DNA from: Candidatus Obscuribacterales bacterium
GTDB lineage: Bacteria; Cyanobacteriota; Vampirovibrionia; Obscuribacterales; Obscuribacteraceae
DNA length: 64,000 bases
Reading direction: 5' to 3'
NCBI GenBank assembly: GCA_020050835.1
Contig: JAGVKB010000040.1
Span: 1 to 64,000, forward strand
Position 1 is the stretch's first letter. Each line of letters opens with the position of its first letter. The notes under the pieces are model-generated. The model searched no databases. It worked only from the letters and a program-made list of their open reading frames with translations, and was not told where the DNA came from. Below, in pieces: positions 15,981 to 24,885 of this stretch. The position numbers were made by a program, and so were the translations under genes.

Positions 15981-17108
15981 TCACTTAGCCCAGGGCACGC
16001 TGTTGATGTCCTTGGGAAGCGGACTGCCACTGCCGCCCCAGAAGTTGGTAACCGGAGCCTTTTGCTGCATCATTGGTATCGCAGCTGGTGCGGTCGTCGC
16101 ATAATAACCACCGGAAGCGCTGGGATCGGCAGTTGATGGCGCGTAATAGTTGCCAGACGGTTTACTCGGTGCTGATTGAATGACATTGGTGGGAGTTACG
16201 ACCCCGGTCTGCGAGCCGCCAGACATGAATGCCGCTGATGCACCAAGCCCGGCCGCTCCGAACGAGCCGCCGTACCAGCCCCACGGACCTCCACCCCAGC
16301 CACCGAGACCGCTGTAGCCACCCCAGCCACCGGGACCACCGTAGCCGCCCCAGCCACCGAGACCACCGTAGCCGCCCCAGCCACCGAGACCACCGTAGCC
16401 GCCCCAGCCACCGAGACCACCGTAGCCGGCCCGGCCGCTGAGATTGCCGTAGCCTCTCCAGCCACCGCCCCAATAGCCACCACCAAACGGACTAATCGCG
16501 CTGGCCAGCCCGAGCGGTCCACCGATGCCAAAACCGCTTCCGAAGGAGCCAGCGCCACCTCCCATGAACGCCGCCGAGGCACCAAGAGCGGCCACGCCGA
16601 ACGACGTAGGACCGCCGAAACCATAACCATAACCGTATCCGGGTCCAGGACCGCCCCAACCGCCGAGCCAGCCGCCGTAGCCATAGCCGATTCCGGTTGT
16701 AAACGGCAAAGTGGCGGCGAAAGCATTAATGCCTGCATTCGATTGGGCTGAGCCCGACAAGAGAGTCGGCGCACGAAAGGTTTCGGTCGGTCTCTCGTTG
16801 GGCTTTGGTTGATTGGCAAAGTAGCCAGGAACAACGAAATAACTTTGTTGAGTCGGTTGAAACTGTCCGGCAGCCCCGGCTTGACCATTGGACGGCATAG
16901 AGTCGGTTGCCGTGCTGCTCGAAGTCGAGGATTTGATCAGAGTCTCACGAGCCTTGAAACGATTCCACTCGCCGCCGCCTCCGAATTCTGGCTCTGCCAG
17001 CGCGAGACCAGCAATGGTAACAGCAAGTAAGCTGCCCAGCATAAGCGACAAACCAAACACTGGTGTCCGGCTCGACTGAATGTTTTCAGACCGGTTTAAT
17101 CGATGCAT
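15981..17108 (-). CDS. Secreted Gly/Trp/Tyr-rich repeat protein
   Basis: Low-complexity protein with an N-terminal signal sequence (FGLSLMLGSLLAVTIAGLALA, cleavage near ALA-EP). After a polar region, residues ~130-315 are very rich in Gly, Tyr, Trp and Phe (GYGYGYGFGG, GWGGYGGLGGWGGYGG). A tandem nonapeptide array inside this is encoded at 16291-16452. The C-terminus is Pro/Ser/Gln-rich. Composition resembles structural, adhesive or self-assembling proteins, perhaps a phase-separating or fibre-forming surface component; that is inference. I prefer the ATG at 17108 over 17174 because it places the signal peptide near the N-terminus. A CsgG-family pore gene lies about 1.6 kb upstream on the same strand. 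Confidence 0.8.
   Translation of the reverse strand: MHRLNRSENIQSSRTPVFGLSLMLGSLLAVTIAGLALAEPEFGGGGEWNRFKARETLIKSSTSSSTATDSMPSNGQAGAAGQFQPTQQSYFVVPGYFANQPKPNERPTETFRAPTLLSGSAQSNAGINAFAATLPFTTGIGYGYGGWLGGWGGPGPGYGYGYGFGGPTSFGVAALGASAAFMGGGAGSFGSGFGIGGPLGLASAISPFGGGYWGGGWRGYGNLSGRAGYGGLGGWGGYGGLGGWGGYGGLGGWGGYGGPGGWGGYSGLGGWGGGPWGWYGGSFGAAGLGASAAFMSGGSQTGVVTPTNVIQSAPSKPSGNYYAPSTADPSASGGYYATTAPAAIPMMQQKAPVTNFWGGSGSPLPKDINSVPWAK
16291..16452 (-). repeat. 27-bp tandem repeat encoding GGYGGLGGW units
   Basis: Six consecutive 27-bp units (16291, 16318, 16345, 16372, 16399, 16426). Units 3-5 are identical and the outer ones are degenerate. The repeats stay in frame, so copy-number change would alter protein length without frameshift. 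Confidence 0.9.
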
Positions 17109-17185
17109 AACTATGTCTCTTTGATCTGAATTCCGCTGAAATTCTACCCGGTCTCGACTGCTATCCACCGGCATCGCTTGCGGAA

Positions 17186-18139
17186 TTAGGAGCGAGTTGC
17201 TCCGACCTTCGTCCCTTTATAGACCGGAGTCAGCCAACGATTGTACTTTGGCATTTCACCGCGGCAAATTTGCAGATAAGTGTCTTTAATCTTGGCGCTG
17301 ATCGCTCCGACGTCTCCGGTGCCAATTCGCCTTCTGTCCACTTCAATCACCGGCGTAACTTGTGCACCAGTGCCGCTGAAAAACAGCTCGTCAGCTAAAT
17401 AGAGTTCGCTGCGATCAATTTCACGAACTTCTGTCTTCCAGCCAAATTCAGCCTCAGCTATCTCCATTACCGAAGCTCGCGTGATACCTTCGAGTATATT
17501 GGCGCTGACCGGCGTGGTTATAAGCTTGCCCTGCCGCACCATAAACAAGTTCATGGCGCTTCCTTCCGAGACATGACCGTTTTCGGAAAGAACGATGCAA
17601 TCGTCGAAGCCGGCCCGGACAGCATCGGTTTTCGCCAACGCCGTGTTGGCATAAGCCCCGACAATCTTGCCCCTGGCCGGAATGGCATTGTCTTCCACGC
17701 GGCGCCAACTAGAGATTTGGACCTTTAGGCCGGGAGCACCGTGAAAGTAGTCGCCGAAAGGTACTGTGAACATGCAAAACTCACTGGGATTGTCATGCAA
17801 TCCTGGTCCGATTCGTTGCGCCGCCTTATAAGCAGATGGCCGAATATAGGTATCGGTTCGTGGTGCATTCCGCTTAACCAGCTCGACAGCGAGTTTACAC
17901 AATTCATCGATTGAGTATTTGAGCGACAGGTCCAGGATCTTCATGCTGTCGAACAGACGCTCAATATGCTCGCGCAGGCGAAAGATGTACATCTCCTCCT
18001 GCTTGTCATTCCAGTATGCACGAATACCCTCGAACACAGCCGTCCCATAGAGAAAGGCATGGGTCATTATGTTGACCTTCGCATCCTCGATCGGCACGAA
18101 TTTCCCTTCGAAATAGGCGTATGTCTTCGTCTCGCTCAC
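17186..18139 (-). CDS. ilvE: Branched-chain amino-acid aminotransferase
   Basis: Class IV PLP aminotransferase, last step of Leu/Ile/Val synthesis. Landmarks are the opening YAYFEGKFVPIEDAKVNIMT, GTAVFEGIRAY, substrate-side YIRPSAYKA, the PLP lysine in ARGKIVGAYANTALAKTDA, and phosphate-binding VSEGSAMNLF and EGITRASVMEIA. FSGTGAQVTPVIEVDRR is also typical. Length of 317 is normal. ATG start at 18139. It lies 37 bp downstream of the small TPR gene and 77 bp upstream of the glycine-rich gene, within a minus-strand run; functional linkage to these neighbours is not apparent. Confidence 0.97.
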   Translation of the reverse strand: MSETKTYAYFEGKFVPIEDAKVNIMTHAFLYGTAVFEGIRAYWNDKQEEMYIFRLREHIERLFDSMKILDLSLKYSIDELCKLAVELVKRNAPRTDTYIRPSAYKAAQRIGPGLHDNPSEFCMFTVPFGDYFHGAPGLKVQISSWRRVEDNAIPARGKIVGAYANTALAKTDAVRAGFDDCIVLSENGHVSEGSAMNLFMVRQGKLITTPVSANILEGITRASVMEIAEAEFGWKTEVREIDRSELYLADELFFSGTGAQVTPVIEVDRRRIGTGDVGAISAKIKDTYLQICRGEMPKYNRWLTPVYKGTKVGATRS

Positions 18140-18176
18140 TATTGACTCCTCTTACCTTCGTTATACACTCAGTCTG

Positions 18177-18635
18177 CTAACTGTGCTCCTTGCAAAACTT
18201 CAGCCGATCTTCGACGACCTTTTTCTTATTTGTGTCATCTGAGTACTGCAAGTACTTCTCAAATGACTGCGAAGCGGCTGCGTATTCTTTGTCGCTCTCC
18301 TGCATTGCTCCCAGCTCATAGAAGCCATTAGCATAAGTCGGTTCAGCGCTTGTGGCAGCCGAAAACTCGTTTTTCGCATCCTGCAGCTTGCCCTTTTTCT
18401 TAAGAGCGGTTCCGAGCGCAGTGTGGCAAGCAGCGGAGCTCGGATTGGACTTCACTTTACCGCGAAACCAGTCTATCGCCTGGTCGACATTGCCGATCGA
18501 AAGCTCATAGTAACCCTTCTCCAGCTTCTTGTTCCAGTCGACCGGCTTGGACGACTTCGCCAGAGCTGCAGTCGTGCCAGCAAACGAGCCTGTGGCAATA
18601 ACGGCGGCCAGAGCACAATGAAACAGCAGTTTCAT
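18177..18635 (-). CDS. Small secreted TPR protein, 152 aa
   Basis: Exported protein with a signal peptide (LLFHCALAAVIATGSFAG, cleavage near ALA-KS) and about three TPRs. The repeats are GYYELSIGNVDQAIDWFRGK, a 34-residue repeat with HTALGTALKKKGKLQDAKNEF, and GFYELGAMQESDKEYAAASQ. It ends with a short basic/acidic helix. Start ATG 18635. The gap to the CsgG-like gene is only 35 bp, so the two are probably co-transcribed. A periplasmic TPR adaptor next to a CsgG-type pore is reminiscent of accessory proteins in curli-like export, though no similarity to CsgE or CsgF is visible. Confidence 0.85.
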   Translation of the reverse strand: MKLLFHCALAAVIATGSFAGTTAALAKSSKPVDWNKKLEKGYYELSIGNVDQAIDWFRGKVKSNPSSAACHTALGTALKKKGKLQDAKNEFSAATSAEPTYANGFYELGAMQESDKEYAAASQSFEKYLQYSDDTNKKKVVEDRLKFCKEHS

Positions 18636-18670
18636 GCCAATTCACCTACCTTGTTTGATTGGAATCAAGC

Positions 18671-19783
18671 TTATTTAATCCGGGTTGCGGCTCCATTGCC
18701 GCTGCTCAGACCGGTCGGGCTTCCGACGCCCGCTGCTCCAGGCATTGATTGGATAATTACCGCCGAAACGTCTGTTGTGACCTTTCGAACATTATCGCCA
18801 ACTCTCAAGCCACCGCCTTTAATCACATTGCCGGTAGCCGAATCGGGATCAACCTGTGTGAGCGTAACAACTCCGATCGTGGCAGTCAGCTCTTTGATTA
18901 CTTTACCTGAGGTAGGATCCTTCACCGTTTTGTAAGCGCGCTCAACTTGCAGATTGTCACCAACCACGAGCCCGTTACCTTTACCGACATTGAGAATGAC
19001 AGTACCGCCTGTCACATCGGCAATCTTGCCTTGTACATTCATCGCTGCGACAGATTGGTTATCGGGAATCTTGGAAGCCAGACCGACTAATTGCGTGCAG
19101 ATCGCATCGACCGCTGCCAAAGTAGCTTCACCGGCAATTGTGCTGGCGAATCCGGAGCTACCCATATCAAATGAGCCGCTGCCACCGCCACCACCACCGC
19201 CGCCACCGCCGAACATCGAGACTCCGCCGCGCTTGGATTCACCAGAGCCATTTACTGCAGCGAGAATTTCACTGGTGTTGATGTCGACCATGCGAGCATC
19301 AATTGCCACTTTACACTTGCCTTTTCTGACGCCCAGTCCACCGAAACCGAACCCACCGACATATGGAATGTAGCTCGAGGCTGCGCTGGCTGCCGCGCCG
19401 ACGTTCATGTTTTTGTTCTCGAAACCGAATTGAGTAACCGTTCCGACGATAATGGCATCGACACTCAAGAGCTTACCGATCTTGCAAGCAGTCGCTGGAT
19501 CAGCGCGATCGCTGACCGAAAGGTTTTGCTCCTTCAATATGCTGTCGAGCATTTCGCGCTCGATTACAGAGTAGGTTCCATCGTTAACAAGGCGGGTGAT
19601 GATCAGACTGACTATCCCCTTACCTACGTCCAAAGTGCCGACTTCACTAGATACCGCACCATAGGAAAATGGCATGATGGCAACGCGACGCTTCGAGCTC
19701 GCATTGACCGGAAGCTGGCAGAAACAAGCTGCCACCATTAATAGTGTCAGAAGATAGGCTAGCGATCTGCGCAATCTCATCAT
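18671..19783 (-). CDS. CsgG-family outer-membrane pore-like protein with FlgT-C-like tail
   Basis: CsgG-type periplasmic/outer-membrane protein. The start is placed at ATG 19783 (GAGGGA at 6-7 nt) rather than 19813. The leader MMRLRRSLAYLLTLLMVAAC ends in a possible lipobox (VAAC). An alternative cut at VNA-SS is possible. CsgG core: VAIMPF, then SLIITRLVNDGTYSVIEREM, KIGKLLSVDAIIVGTVTQFG and KCKVAIDARMVDINTSEILA. A Gly-rich insert (ten Gly in a row) precedes a helix. The C-terminal ~90 residues (IADVTGGTVILNVGKGNGLV, VVGDNL, GGLRVGDNVRK) resemble the FlgT C-terminal beta domain. E. coli CsgG is a nonameric secretion channel; whether this protein forms a pore is inference. Confidence 0.9.
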   Translation of the reverse strand: MMRLRRSLAYLLTLLMVAACFCQLPVNASSKRRVAIMPFSYGAVSSEVGTLDVGKGIVSLIITRLVNDGTYSVIEREMLDSILKEQNLSVSDRADPATACKIGKLLSVDAIIVGTVTQFGFENKNMNVGAAASAASSYIPYVGGFGFGGLGVRKGKCKVAIDARMVDINTSEILAAVNGSGESKRGGVSMFGGGGGGGGGGSGSFDMGSSGFASTIAGEATLAAVDAICTQLVGLASKIPDNQSVAAMNVQGKIADVTGGTVILNVGKGNGLVVGDNLQVERAYKTVKDPTSGKVIKELTATIGVVTLTQVDPDSATGNVIKGGGLRVGDNVRKVTTDVSAVIIQSMPGAAGVGSPTGLSSGNGAATRIK

Positions 19784-19908
19784 ACTTTTCCCTCGAATAT
19801 TAGCTGTAACCACGAACTGTGACCCCTAAATGTACCGACTTAACTCTTTCAGCTTTTAGGAAGCCGAGCGTAAAGTGCACTCAGCTCTAGATTTTACTGG
19901 ATCCTCAC

Positions 19909-20850
19909 TTATTTAGCCGGGCGAGACCTGAGCTCTGCCTCCTGCGCTTCAATCGCTTTCTTTTGAGCTTCCAGCGCCTTCCTCTGCGCTTCCAGTGACT
20001 TCAGACGAGCATCAGCGTCGCTGACCTTTGTTGCCTGCTGGGCCGGCGAAGCCGGTTTAATTTTGACTAACTTTCCAGGAGCGGCCATTGCCGCTCGATA
20101 GCTCGTCATGCGTTGCCTAGCCAGCGCAAAGCGCTTCGATTTGGGGTTTACCGCTGAAAGCAGCTTGATGGCCTGCGAGTAGCTGTGTCGCTTAGCGAGC
20201 GCCTCTGCTTCCTTTACGAATTGAAACGCATCCTTTTCCATTTGGAAATCGTCTATCAGCGCTCGGACGGCTTTGAAATGCGGTGTGTCCGGGCTGATCG
20301 GCAAGAGAGCGGAGATCGCCTCATCGTACTGATCCTTATCCGCGAGCGTTTCGGCTCCTATGATGCGGTCCCGCGTGTTAATTTCGATCGTAACAGCGTC
20401 CTGAATCGGGTTGATTGCGCGCTGAGCCATCCCGGCAGCCACTTCACGTACAGCCGAGTCCACCATCGCCTTATTAAGCGGCGCTCCGGGCTGAAGCGAA
20501 AAGTCCTGCTTATTCGTCTGCACCGACACAGTATTTACGACCTGACCATCAGTAGTCTTGATTAATACGGAACCGTTGACTTTCACATTGCCAGACACGA
20601 TATCGGTTTGCTCGACAATGTTGCAAACAACGTACCAGTCAGGATTGACTGTCGACAAAACGACATTGGGATTACCATCCAGACCGGCAGCGATTTGATC
20701 GGCGGCCGTCTGCTCCTGCCCGCTGCCTCCGCCTGGAACCACCGCAATTCTGACCGGAGGCGCCGCCTGCACTGACAGCACCGAAAAGAGACCCAAAAGC
20801 CCGAACAAAAACGATCCCCAAAGATACCGAGAGATTCTCAGGCGTTTCAA
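19909..20850 (-). CDS. Secreted protein with CsgG/TolB-like N-terminus, TPR-like middle and coiled-coil tail
   Basis: Start chosen at TTG 20850, preceded by AGGGGGTG at good spacing. The longer ATG frame (20916) adds a very basic extension before the signal peptide (LWGSFLFGLLGLFSVLSVQA). The mature protein opens VRIAVVPGGG and has a strand-rich domain with NPDWYVVCNIVEQTDIVSGN, comparable in style to CsgG/FlgO-type domains. Residues ~165-270 contain two helical repeats (YDEAISALLPISPDTPHFK, YSQAIKLLSAVNPKSKRF). The C-terminus is a charged coiled coil (LKSLEAQRKALEAQKKAIEA). It lies 125 bp upstream of the CsgG-like gene, same strand. Family assignment is weak; exported location is confident. 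Confidence 0.75.
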   Translation of the reverse strand: MKRLRISRYLWGSFLFGLLGLFSVLSVQAAPPVRIAVVPGGGSGQEQTAADQIAAGLDGNPNVVLSTVNPDWYVVCNIVEQTDIVSGNVKVNGSVLIKTTDGQVVNTVSVQTNKQDFSLQPGAPLNKAMVDSAVREVAAGMAQRAINPIQDAVTIEINTRDRIIGAETLADKDQYDEAISALLPISPDTPHFKAVRALIDDFQMEKDAFQFVKEAEALAKRHSYSQAIKLLSAVNPKSKRFALARQRMTSYRAAMAAPGKLVKIKPASPAQQATKVSDADARLKSLEAQRKALEAQKKAIEAQEAELRSRPAK

Positions 20851-21127
20851 GATACACCCCCTGCTTGCAGGACGGCACAGCCGCCGCCTGGCGCGAACAA
20901 TCATACGTAGCCTCAAAACAGGCTCAAATGTGCATTATGTCACGTTGCAAGCTCGTGATGATGAACGATAAGTCACCTGCAAGCTGCCGGTGATGGTATC
21001 TCGTTTCCGAGATGGAGCGCCACTGTAGAGGCTGGGCCGTGCCCGGACAGGGCGATGCATGGCCTCACCCAACAGGCAGTAAATTCGGAGTCGCTGTACT
21101 AGTTGTCGGTCGCGCTAAGCGCTTGCT

Positions 21128-23848
21128 TCAAGCTCTGGCATTAACTTCCTGTTTGATTAGATCTTTGACCGCTGTCAGCGCCTGATCGAGCTTAGAAGGA
21201 TCCTTGCCACCGGCTTGAGCCAATTGCGGTCGGCCGCCGCCGCCGCCACCACAGATAGTGGCGGCTTGCTTGACCAGATTGCCGGCATTTATACCCCGCT
21301 TGACCAATTGATCTGAAACAGCCGCAACAATTGAGACTTTGTCTGGACCAAGGTTCGTACCGACAGCCACCACCAGATCATCGCCCTTGCTTCTAATATG
21401 CTCGGCTAACAGCTTCAATCCGTCAGCGCTCACATTGGAAACTTTGGCGGCGATCACGCGAAGGTCGCCATGCTTCTCTGCGCCGGCCAACAGCTCTGGC
21501 GCAAATGACAGCGCAATCTGCTCTTCAAGCTGTTGAGCCTGTTTGTCCCTCTGCTTAATTTGATCCTGCAGGCGATCGATCTGCGCCAGCAGATCGGACG
21601 GGTTTACCTTCAGTCTGTTAGCCGCTGTAGACAGTATGTTCAAGTGCTGGGCGATGAAACGCCAGGCCTTTGGTCCAGCCAGCGCTTCAATTCGGCGTAC
21701 GCCCGACGAGATACTTCCTTCCGAGATAATCTTGATCGGCCCGATCTCGCCGGTAGAGCTCACGTGCGTACCGCCGCAAAACTCCAAACTGAAATCGCCC
21801 ATCTTCACGACGCGCACTATTTCCCCGTACTTCTCACCGAACATCGCCACCGCACCGGTTCGCTTCGCCTCCTCGAGCGGCATCTCGACCGTTGTCACCG
21901 GAAGATTCAAGCGAACCCACTCATTCATCAGGTTTTCTACCGAGGCGATCTCTTTATCGTTGAGCTGGCGTTCAAAACTAAAGTCGAATCGCATCGCATC
22001 CGGTCCAACTTGAGAGCCGGCTTGAGCGACGTGCTTGCCCAAAAGCTCACGCACCGCCGCATGAAACAGGTGCGCCGTACTGTGATGCAACACCGTAGAC
22101 TGACGCCTTTCCTTGTCTACGACCGCCTTGAGCTTTTGCCCAGGCTCGACGATACCGGATAAAGCCTTTACCTTGTGGACGTGCAGACCTTCATGTTTTT
22201 TCGTATCCACCACTGACAGCGTCGACTCCGCCCCGGATAACAATCCGCAATCGCCTATTTGTCCGCCCGATTCGGCGTAAAAGGGAGTTGAGTCCAGCAC
22301 CAGTTCTGCCTCTTCACCTTCCTCTATTCGCTCCACCTCTTTTCCCTGCTTAACCACCGCAATAATCTTACCTTCGTCTTCGGTGGTAGCGTAGCCGGTG
22401 AACTTCGTAGTGCCATAATCCCTGAGCAAGCGCCCGAAGGCCTCCTCACCGGTGATGATGACGTTGAACTTGTTGACTGACGAGACAGTCTCGTGCTCCT
22501 TTTTCGCCTCGGCGAATCCAGCCATATCTACCGTCTTGCCTCGTTCTAGGGCAATTTCGGCTGTGAGCTCGATTGGAAATCCGAAGGTCGCATAGAGATT
22601 GAAGGCAGCGCTGCCGGAGATCTGTTTTTCTTCCTCCGACAAGAGCGACTCGAGCAGGCCGATGCCGCGATCGATCGTTTTGGCAAAGCGATCCTCTTCA
22701 TCCCGGACGACCGAGGCGATTACTTCCTCTTGTCCGGCCAACTCCGGGTAGGGTTGCTGATAAAGTTCGACCACCTTCGGAACCAGCTTGTATATGAACG
22801 GCTCCGTCAAGCCCAAGAGCCGGCCGAACCGAGCGGCTCGCCGAATGATGAATCGGAGCACGTAGCCACGCCCGATGTTGCTTGTGCGAACACCATCGGA
22901 AACCAACATCGTGACGCAGCGTGCATGGTCCGTCACGATTTTCAAATATAGATTAATCTTGTCGGAATTGGAGGCTGCCGGGTCAGGTCTTCTTCCCAAT
23001 TCGGATTTGTATTCAGCGCCAGCAAGCACCGCCAATTCTTCCAGCACCGGAAAGAGCAGATCGGTCTCGAAGGTGTTGCCTTTTTCTTGCAAAATGGTCG
23101 ATATACGTTCTAGACCGGCGCCAGTATCGACGTTCTTGTTGGCTAGCGGGGAGAAATTCCCGTCGGCATCCTTAAAAAGCTCCATGAACACAAGGTTCCA
23201 GATCTCCAGGTAACGGTCGCATTCACATTTGCCGATACCACATTTGTCTTGATCGGAATTGCAGCCATATTCTTGGCCGCGGTCATAATAAATCTCAGTG
23301 CAAGGCCCGCATGGTCCGGTTGGACCAGGCGGTCCCCAGAAATTGTCCTTGCGTCCAAGTCGAAAGATCCTTTCCAGAGGAACGCCGACTTTCTTGCTCC
23401 AGAGCTCAAAAGCCTCTTCATCGGCTGGATTGGTATTGTCACCACCAAAAATCGTAACCGAAAGCCGCTCGGGCTCAAGACCAAGCTCGCCGGTGACAAA
23501 TTCCCAGGCCCAAGGAATTACTTCTTTCTTGAAGTAATCACCAAAGCTGAAATTGCCGAGCATTTCGAAAAAGCTGTGGTGCCGAGCGGTACGCCCGATA
23601 TTTTCAATATCCGAATCCTTGCCGCCGGCACGCGTCACCTTCTGTACGGTCACTACGCGAGGAGGATCGGTCGGCGGCGCCTGACCTAGGAAAATCGGCA
23701 CGAATGGAACCATGCCAGCCGAGGTCAGCAAAAGAGTGGGATTATCCGGAATCAAGCTTGCGCTTGGCAGGTGCAAGTGCCCTTTCTTATCCCGAAAGTA
23801 TGAGACGAACCTTTCTCGTATCTGTGTTCCAGTCAAATGCATCGCCAA
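21128..23848 (-). CDS. alaS: Alanyl-tRNA synthetase
   Basis: Class II aminoacyl-tRNA synthetase charging tRNA-Ala, with all domains present. The aminoacylation domain (1-~400) has QIRERFVSYF and SAGMVPFVPIF. The editing domain carries HSTAHLFHAAVRELLG (Hx3H) and FCGGTHVSSTGEIG (zinc ligands). A coiled coil (NPSDLLAQIDRLQDQIKQRD) and a DHHA1 C-terminal domain (ICGGGGGGRPQLAQAGGKDP) follow. Length of 906 is normal. ATG start. The cysteine cluster CNSDQDKCGIGKCECDRY in the N-terminal half is the insertion seen in many bacterial AlaRS. The 211 bp downstream (20917-21127) hold only small hairpins, for example ATCTCG/CGAGAT at 20998-21013. Confidence 0.98.
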   Translation of the reverse strand: MAMHLTGTQIRERFVSYFRDKKGHLHLPSASLIPDNPTLLLTSAGMVPFVPIFLGQAPPTDPPRVVTVQKVTRAGGKDSDIENIGRTARHHSFFEMLGNFSFGDYFKKEVIPWAWEFVTGELGLEPERLSVTIFGGDNTNPADEEAFELWSKKVGVPLERIFRLGRKDNFWGPPGPTGPCGPCTEIYYDRGQEYGCNSDQDKCGIGKCECDRYLEIWNLVFMELFKDADGNFSPLANKNVDTGAGLERISTILQEKGNTFETDLLFPVLEELAVLAGAEYKSELGRRPDPAASNSDKINLYLKIVTDHARCVTMLVSDGVRTSNIGRGYVLRFIIRRAARFGRLLGLTEPFIYKLVPKVVELYQQPYPELAGQEEVIASVVRDEEDRFAKTIDRGIGLLESLLSEEEKQISGSAAFNLYATFGFPIELTAEIALERGKTVDMAGFAEAKKEHETVSSVNKFNVIITGEEAFGRLLRDYGTTKFTGYATTEDEGKIIAVVKQGKEVERIEEGEEAELVLDSTPFYAESGGQIGDCGLLSGAESTLSVVDTKKHEGLHVHKVKALSGIVEPGQKLKAVVDKERRQSTVLHHSTAHLFHAAVRELLGKHVAQAGSQVGPDAMRFDFSFERQLNDKEIASVENLMNEWVRLNLPVTTVEMPLEEAKRTGAVAMFGEKYGEIVRVVKMGDFSLEFCGGTHVSSTGEIGPIKIISEGSISSGVRRIEALAGPKAWRFIAQHLNILSTAANRLKVNPSDLLAQIDRLQDQIKQRDKQAQQLEEQIALSFAPELLAGAEKHGDLRVIAAKVSNVSADGLKLLAEHIRSKGDDLVVAVGTNLGPDKVSIVAAVSDQLVKRGINAGNLVKQAATICGGGGGGRPQLAQAGGKDPSKLDQALTAVKDLIKQEVNARA

Positions 23849-24200
23849 TCTCCCTGATTGCTAACGCAGCCAGCGAGCGACAATCGCCGCGCACATGGCT
23901 CTATAGGCAAGAACTCCAGTATACCAGTAGCGGGTGAAGCCTGTTGCAATCGGGGTTTCAATCCTGTAGGAGACGATATCATACAGACATATTTCGATCT
24001 GAACGTTCGAAATGCCAGGCATCTCATTAACTAGCGTTATAGAAATGGAATACATTTGGGCATAAGGTAGCTAGAGTTCATGTATTTCGACGCATCCCTC
24101 ATTTGAGGGAGCCGGAACAGAATCTCTCTAGGACGCAGTCCCGGCCGGACGTCCTCAGCAGCGACCGATTGAATCTTCGGCTGGGGAGGGGAGCAGTTTC
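23849..24200. other. 352-bp divergent intergenic region (alaS / FHA gene)
   Basis: No gene or gene remnant was recognised on either strand. It must contain the alaS promoter (left) and the FHA-gene promoter (right). The only clear structure is a short hairpin TCCCTC-ATTT-GAGGGA at 24095-24110, about 90 bp before the FHA start. No T-box or other known leader fold was seen in front of alaS. Confidence 0.4.
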
Positions 24201-24686
24201 GTGGGTGATACACGCAACATTTGTAGATCGTGCGGCAAGGTTCTGCAACCCGGTCAAATTTGCATGGATTGCACAGTCACTGATTTGAAGCTTACCGAAA
24301 CAGTAGCCGAAAGTTGGGCTCAACGTAGCACGCAACAGAATCAGCTGCCTTTTGAGGCTTACCTGACGGAAGAACTCGAGCAAAAGCGGATCTCGATACC
24401 GGGGCCAAAGTGCAAGATCGGTCGCGATCCGACCAATCAGGTAGTCATAAGAGACGATCAATATACTTCAAGATTTCATGCTTGGATTACCTGTGAAGAC
24501 GGACATTTCTTCATTGAAGATCTCGGCAGCACAAATGGGACACTTCTCAATGGAAGCCCGTTGATCAATCGCAGACCGCTGGTCAACGGCGACCAAGTTC
24601 GAATTGGCAGAACCGAGTATACGTTCCATTTCGATGCAGCTGGACTGACCGGACGCCCAACCAGGCAAAGTAGAGCCGTTCAATAA
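24201..24686 (+). CDS. FHA-domain protein with N-terminal zinc ribbon
   Basis: Phosphothreonine-binding adaptor, cytosolic, 161 residues. The N-terminus has a four-Cys zinc ribbon (CRSCGKVLQPGQICMDC, Cys8-x2-Cys11 and Cys21-x2-Cys24). The FHA domain (about 60-150) contains CKIGRDPTNQVVIRDD, the conserved SRFHAWI (Ser/His phosphothreonine pocket) and DLGSTNGTLLNG, ending QVRIGRTEYTFHF. The GTG start has an excellent Shine-Dalgarno (GGGGAGGGGAG). FHA proteins read Ser/Thr-kinase signals, and the kinase-propeller protein at 2731 is a candidate partner in this window, but that link is speculative. The 199 bp after it, before nadK, hold no recognisable gene. Confidence 0.92.
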   Translation: MGDTRNICRSCGKVLQPGQICMDCTVTDLKLTETVAESWAQRSTQQNQLPFEAYLTEELEQKRISIPGPKCKIGRDPTNQVVIRDDQYTSRFHAWITCEDGHFFIEDLGSTNGTLLNGSPLINRRPLVNGDQVRIGRTEYTFHFDAAGLTGRPTRQSRAVQ

Positions 24687-24885
24687 CTCTAGCGGCAAAT
24701 GTTAGTTGGAGGAGGGAATCGTCGACAATTCCTCTGGCAAACAGCGGCATGGTTGACCCGATCAGAGAGTGTCTCCTGACAATAGAATTGCCCACCTGAA
24801 TCTGATAACCTTCACTCGCTGAGTGCTTTGTTTCCCCAGACACTTGTCCAGGCATCTGAACAAACAGAGAAGGGTATGAATCCAG

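Noticed and set aside
16196-16888. 230-aa and 103-aa ORFs overlapping the Gly-rich gene
   Set aside because: Out-of-frame readings of the 27-bp repeats; only the frame with a signal peptide and Gly/Trp pattern is credible.
20998-21013. Hairpin ATCTCG/CGAGAT downstream of alaS as terminator
   Set aside because: Six-bp stem about 115 bp past the stop codon and no U-tract.
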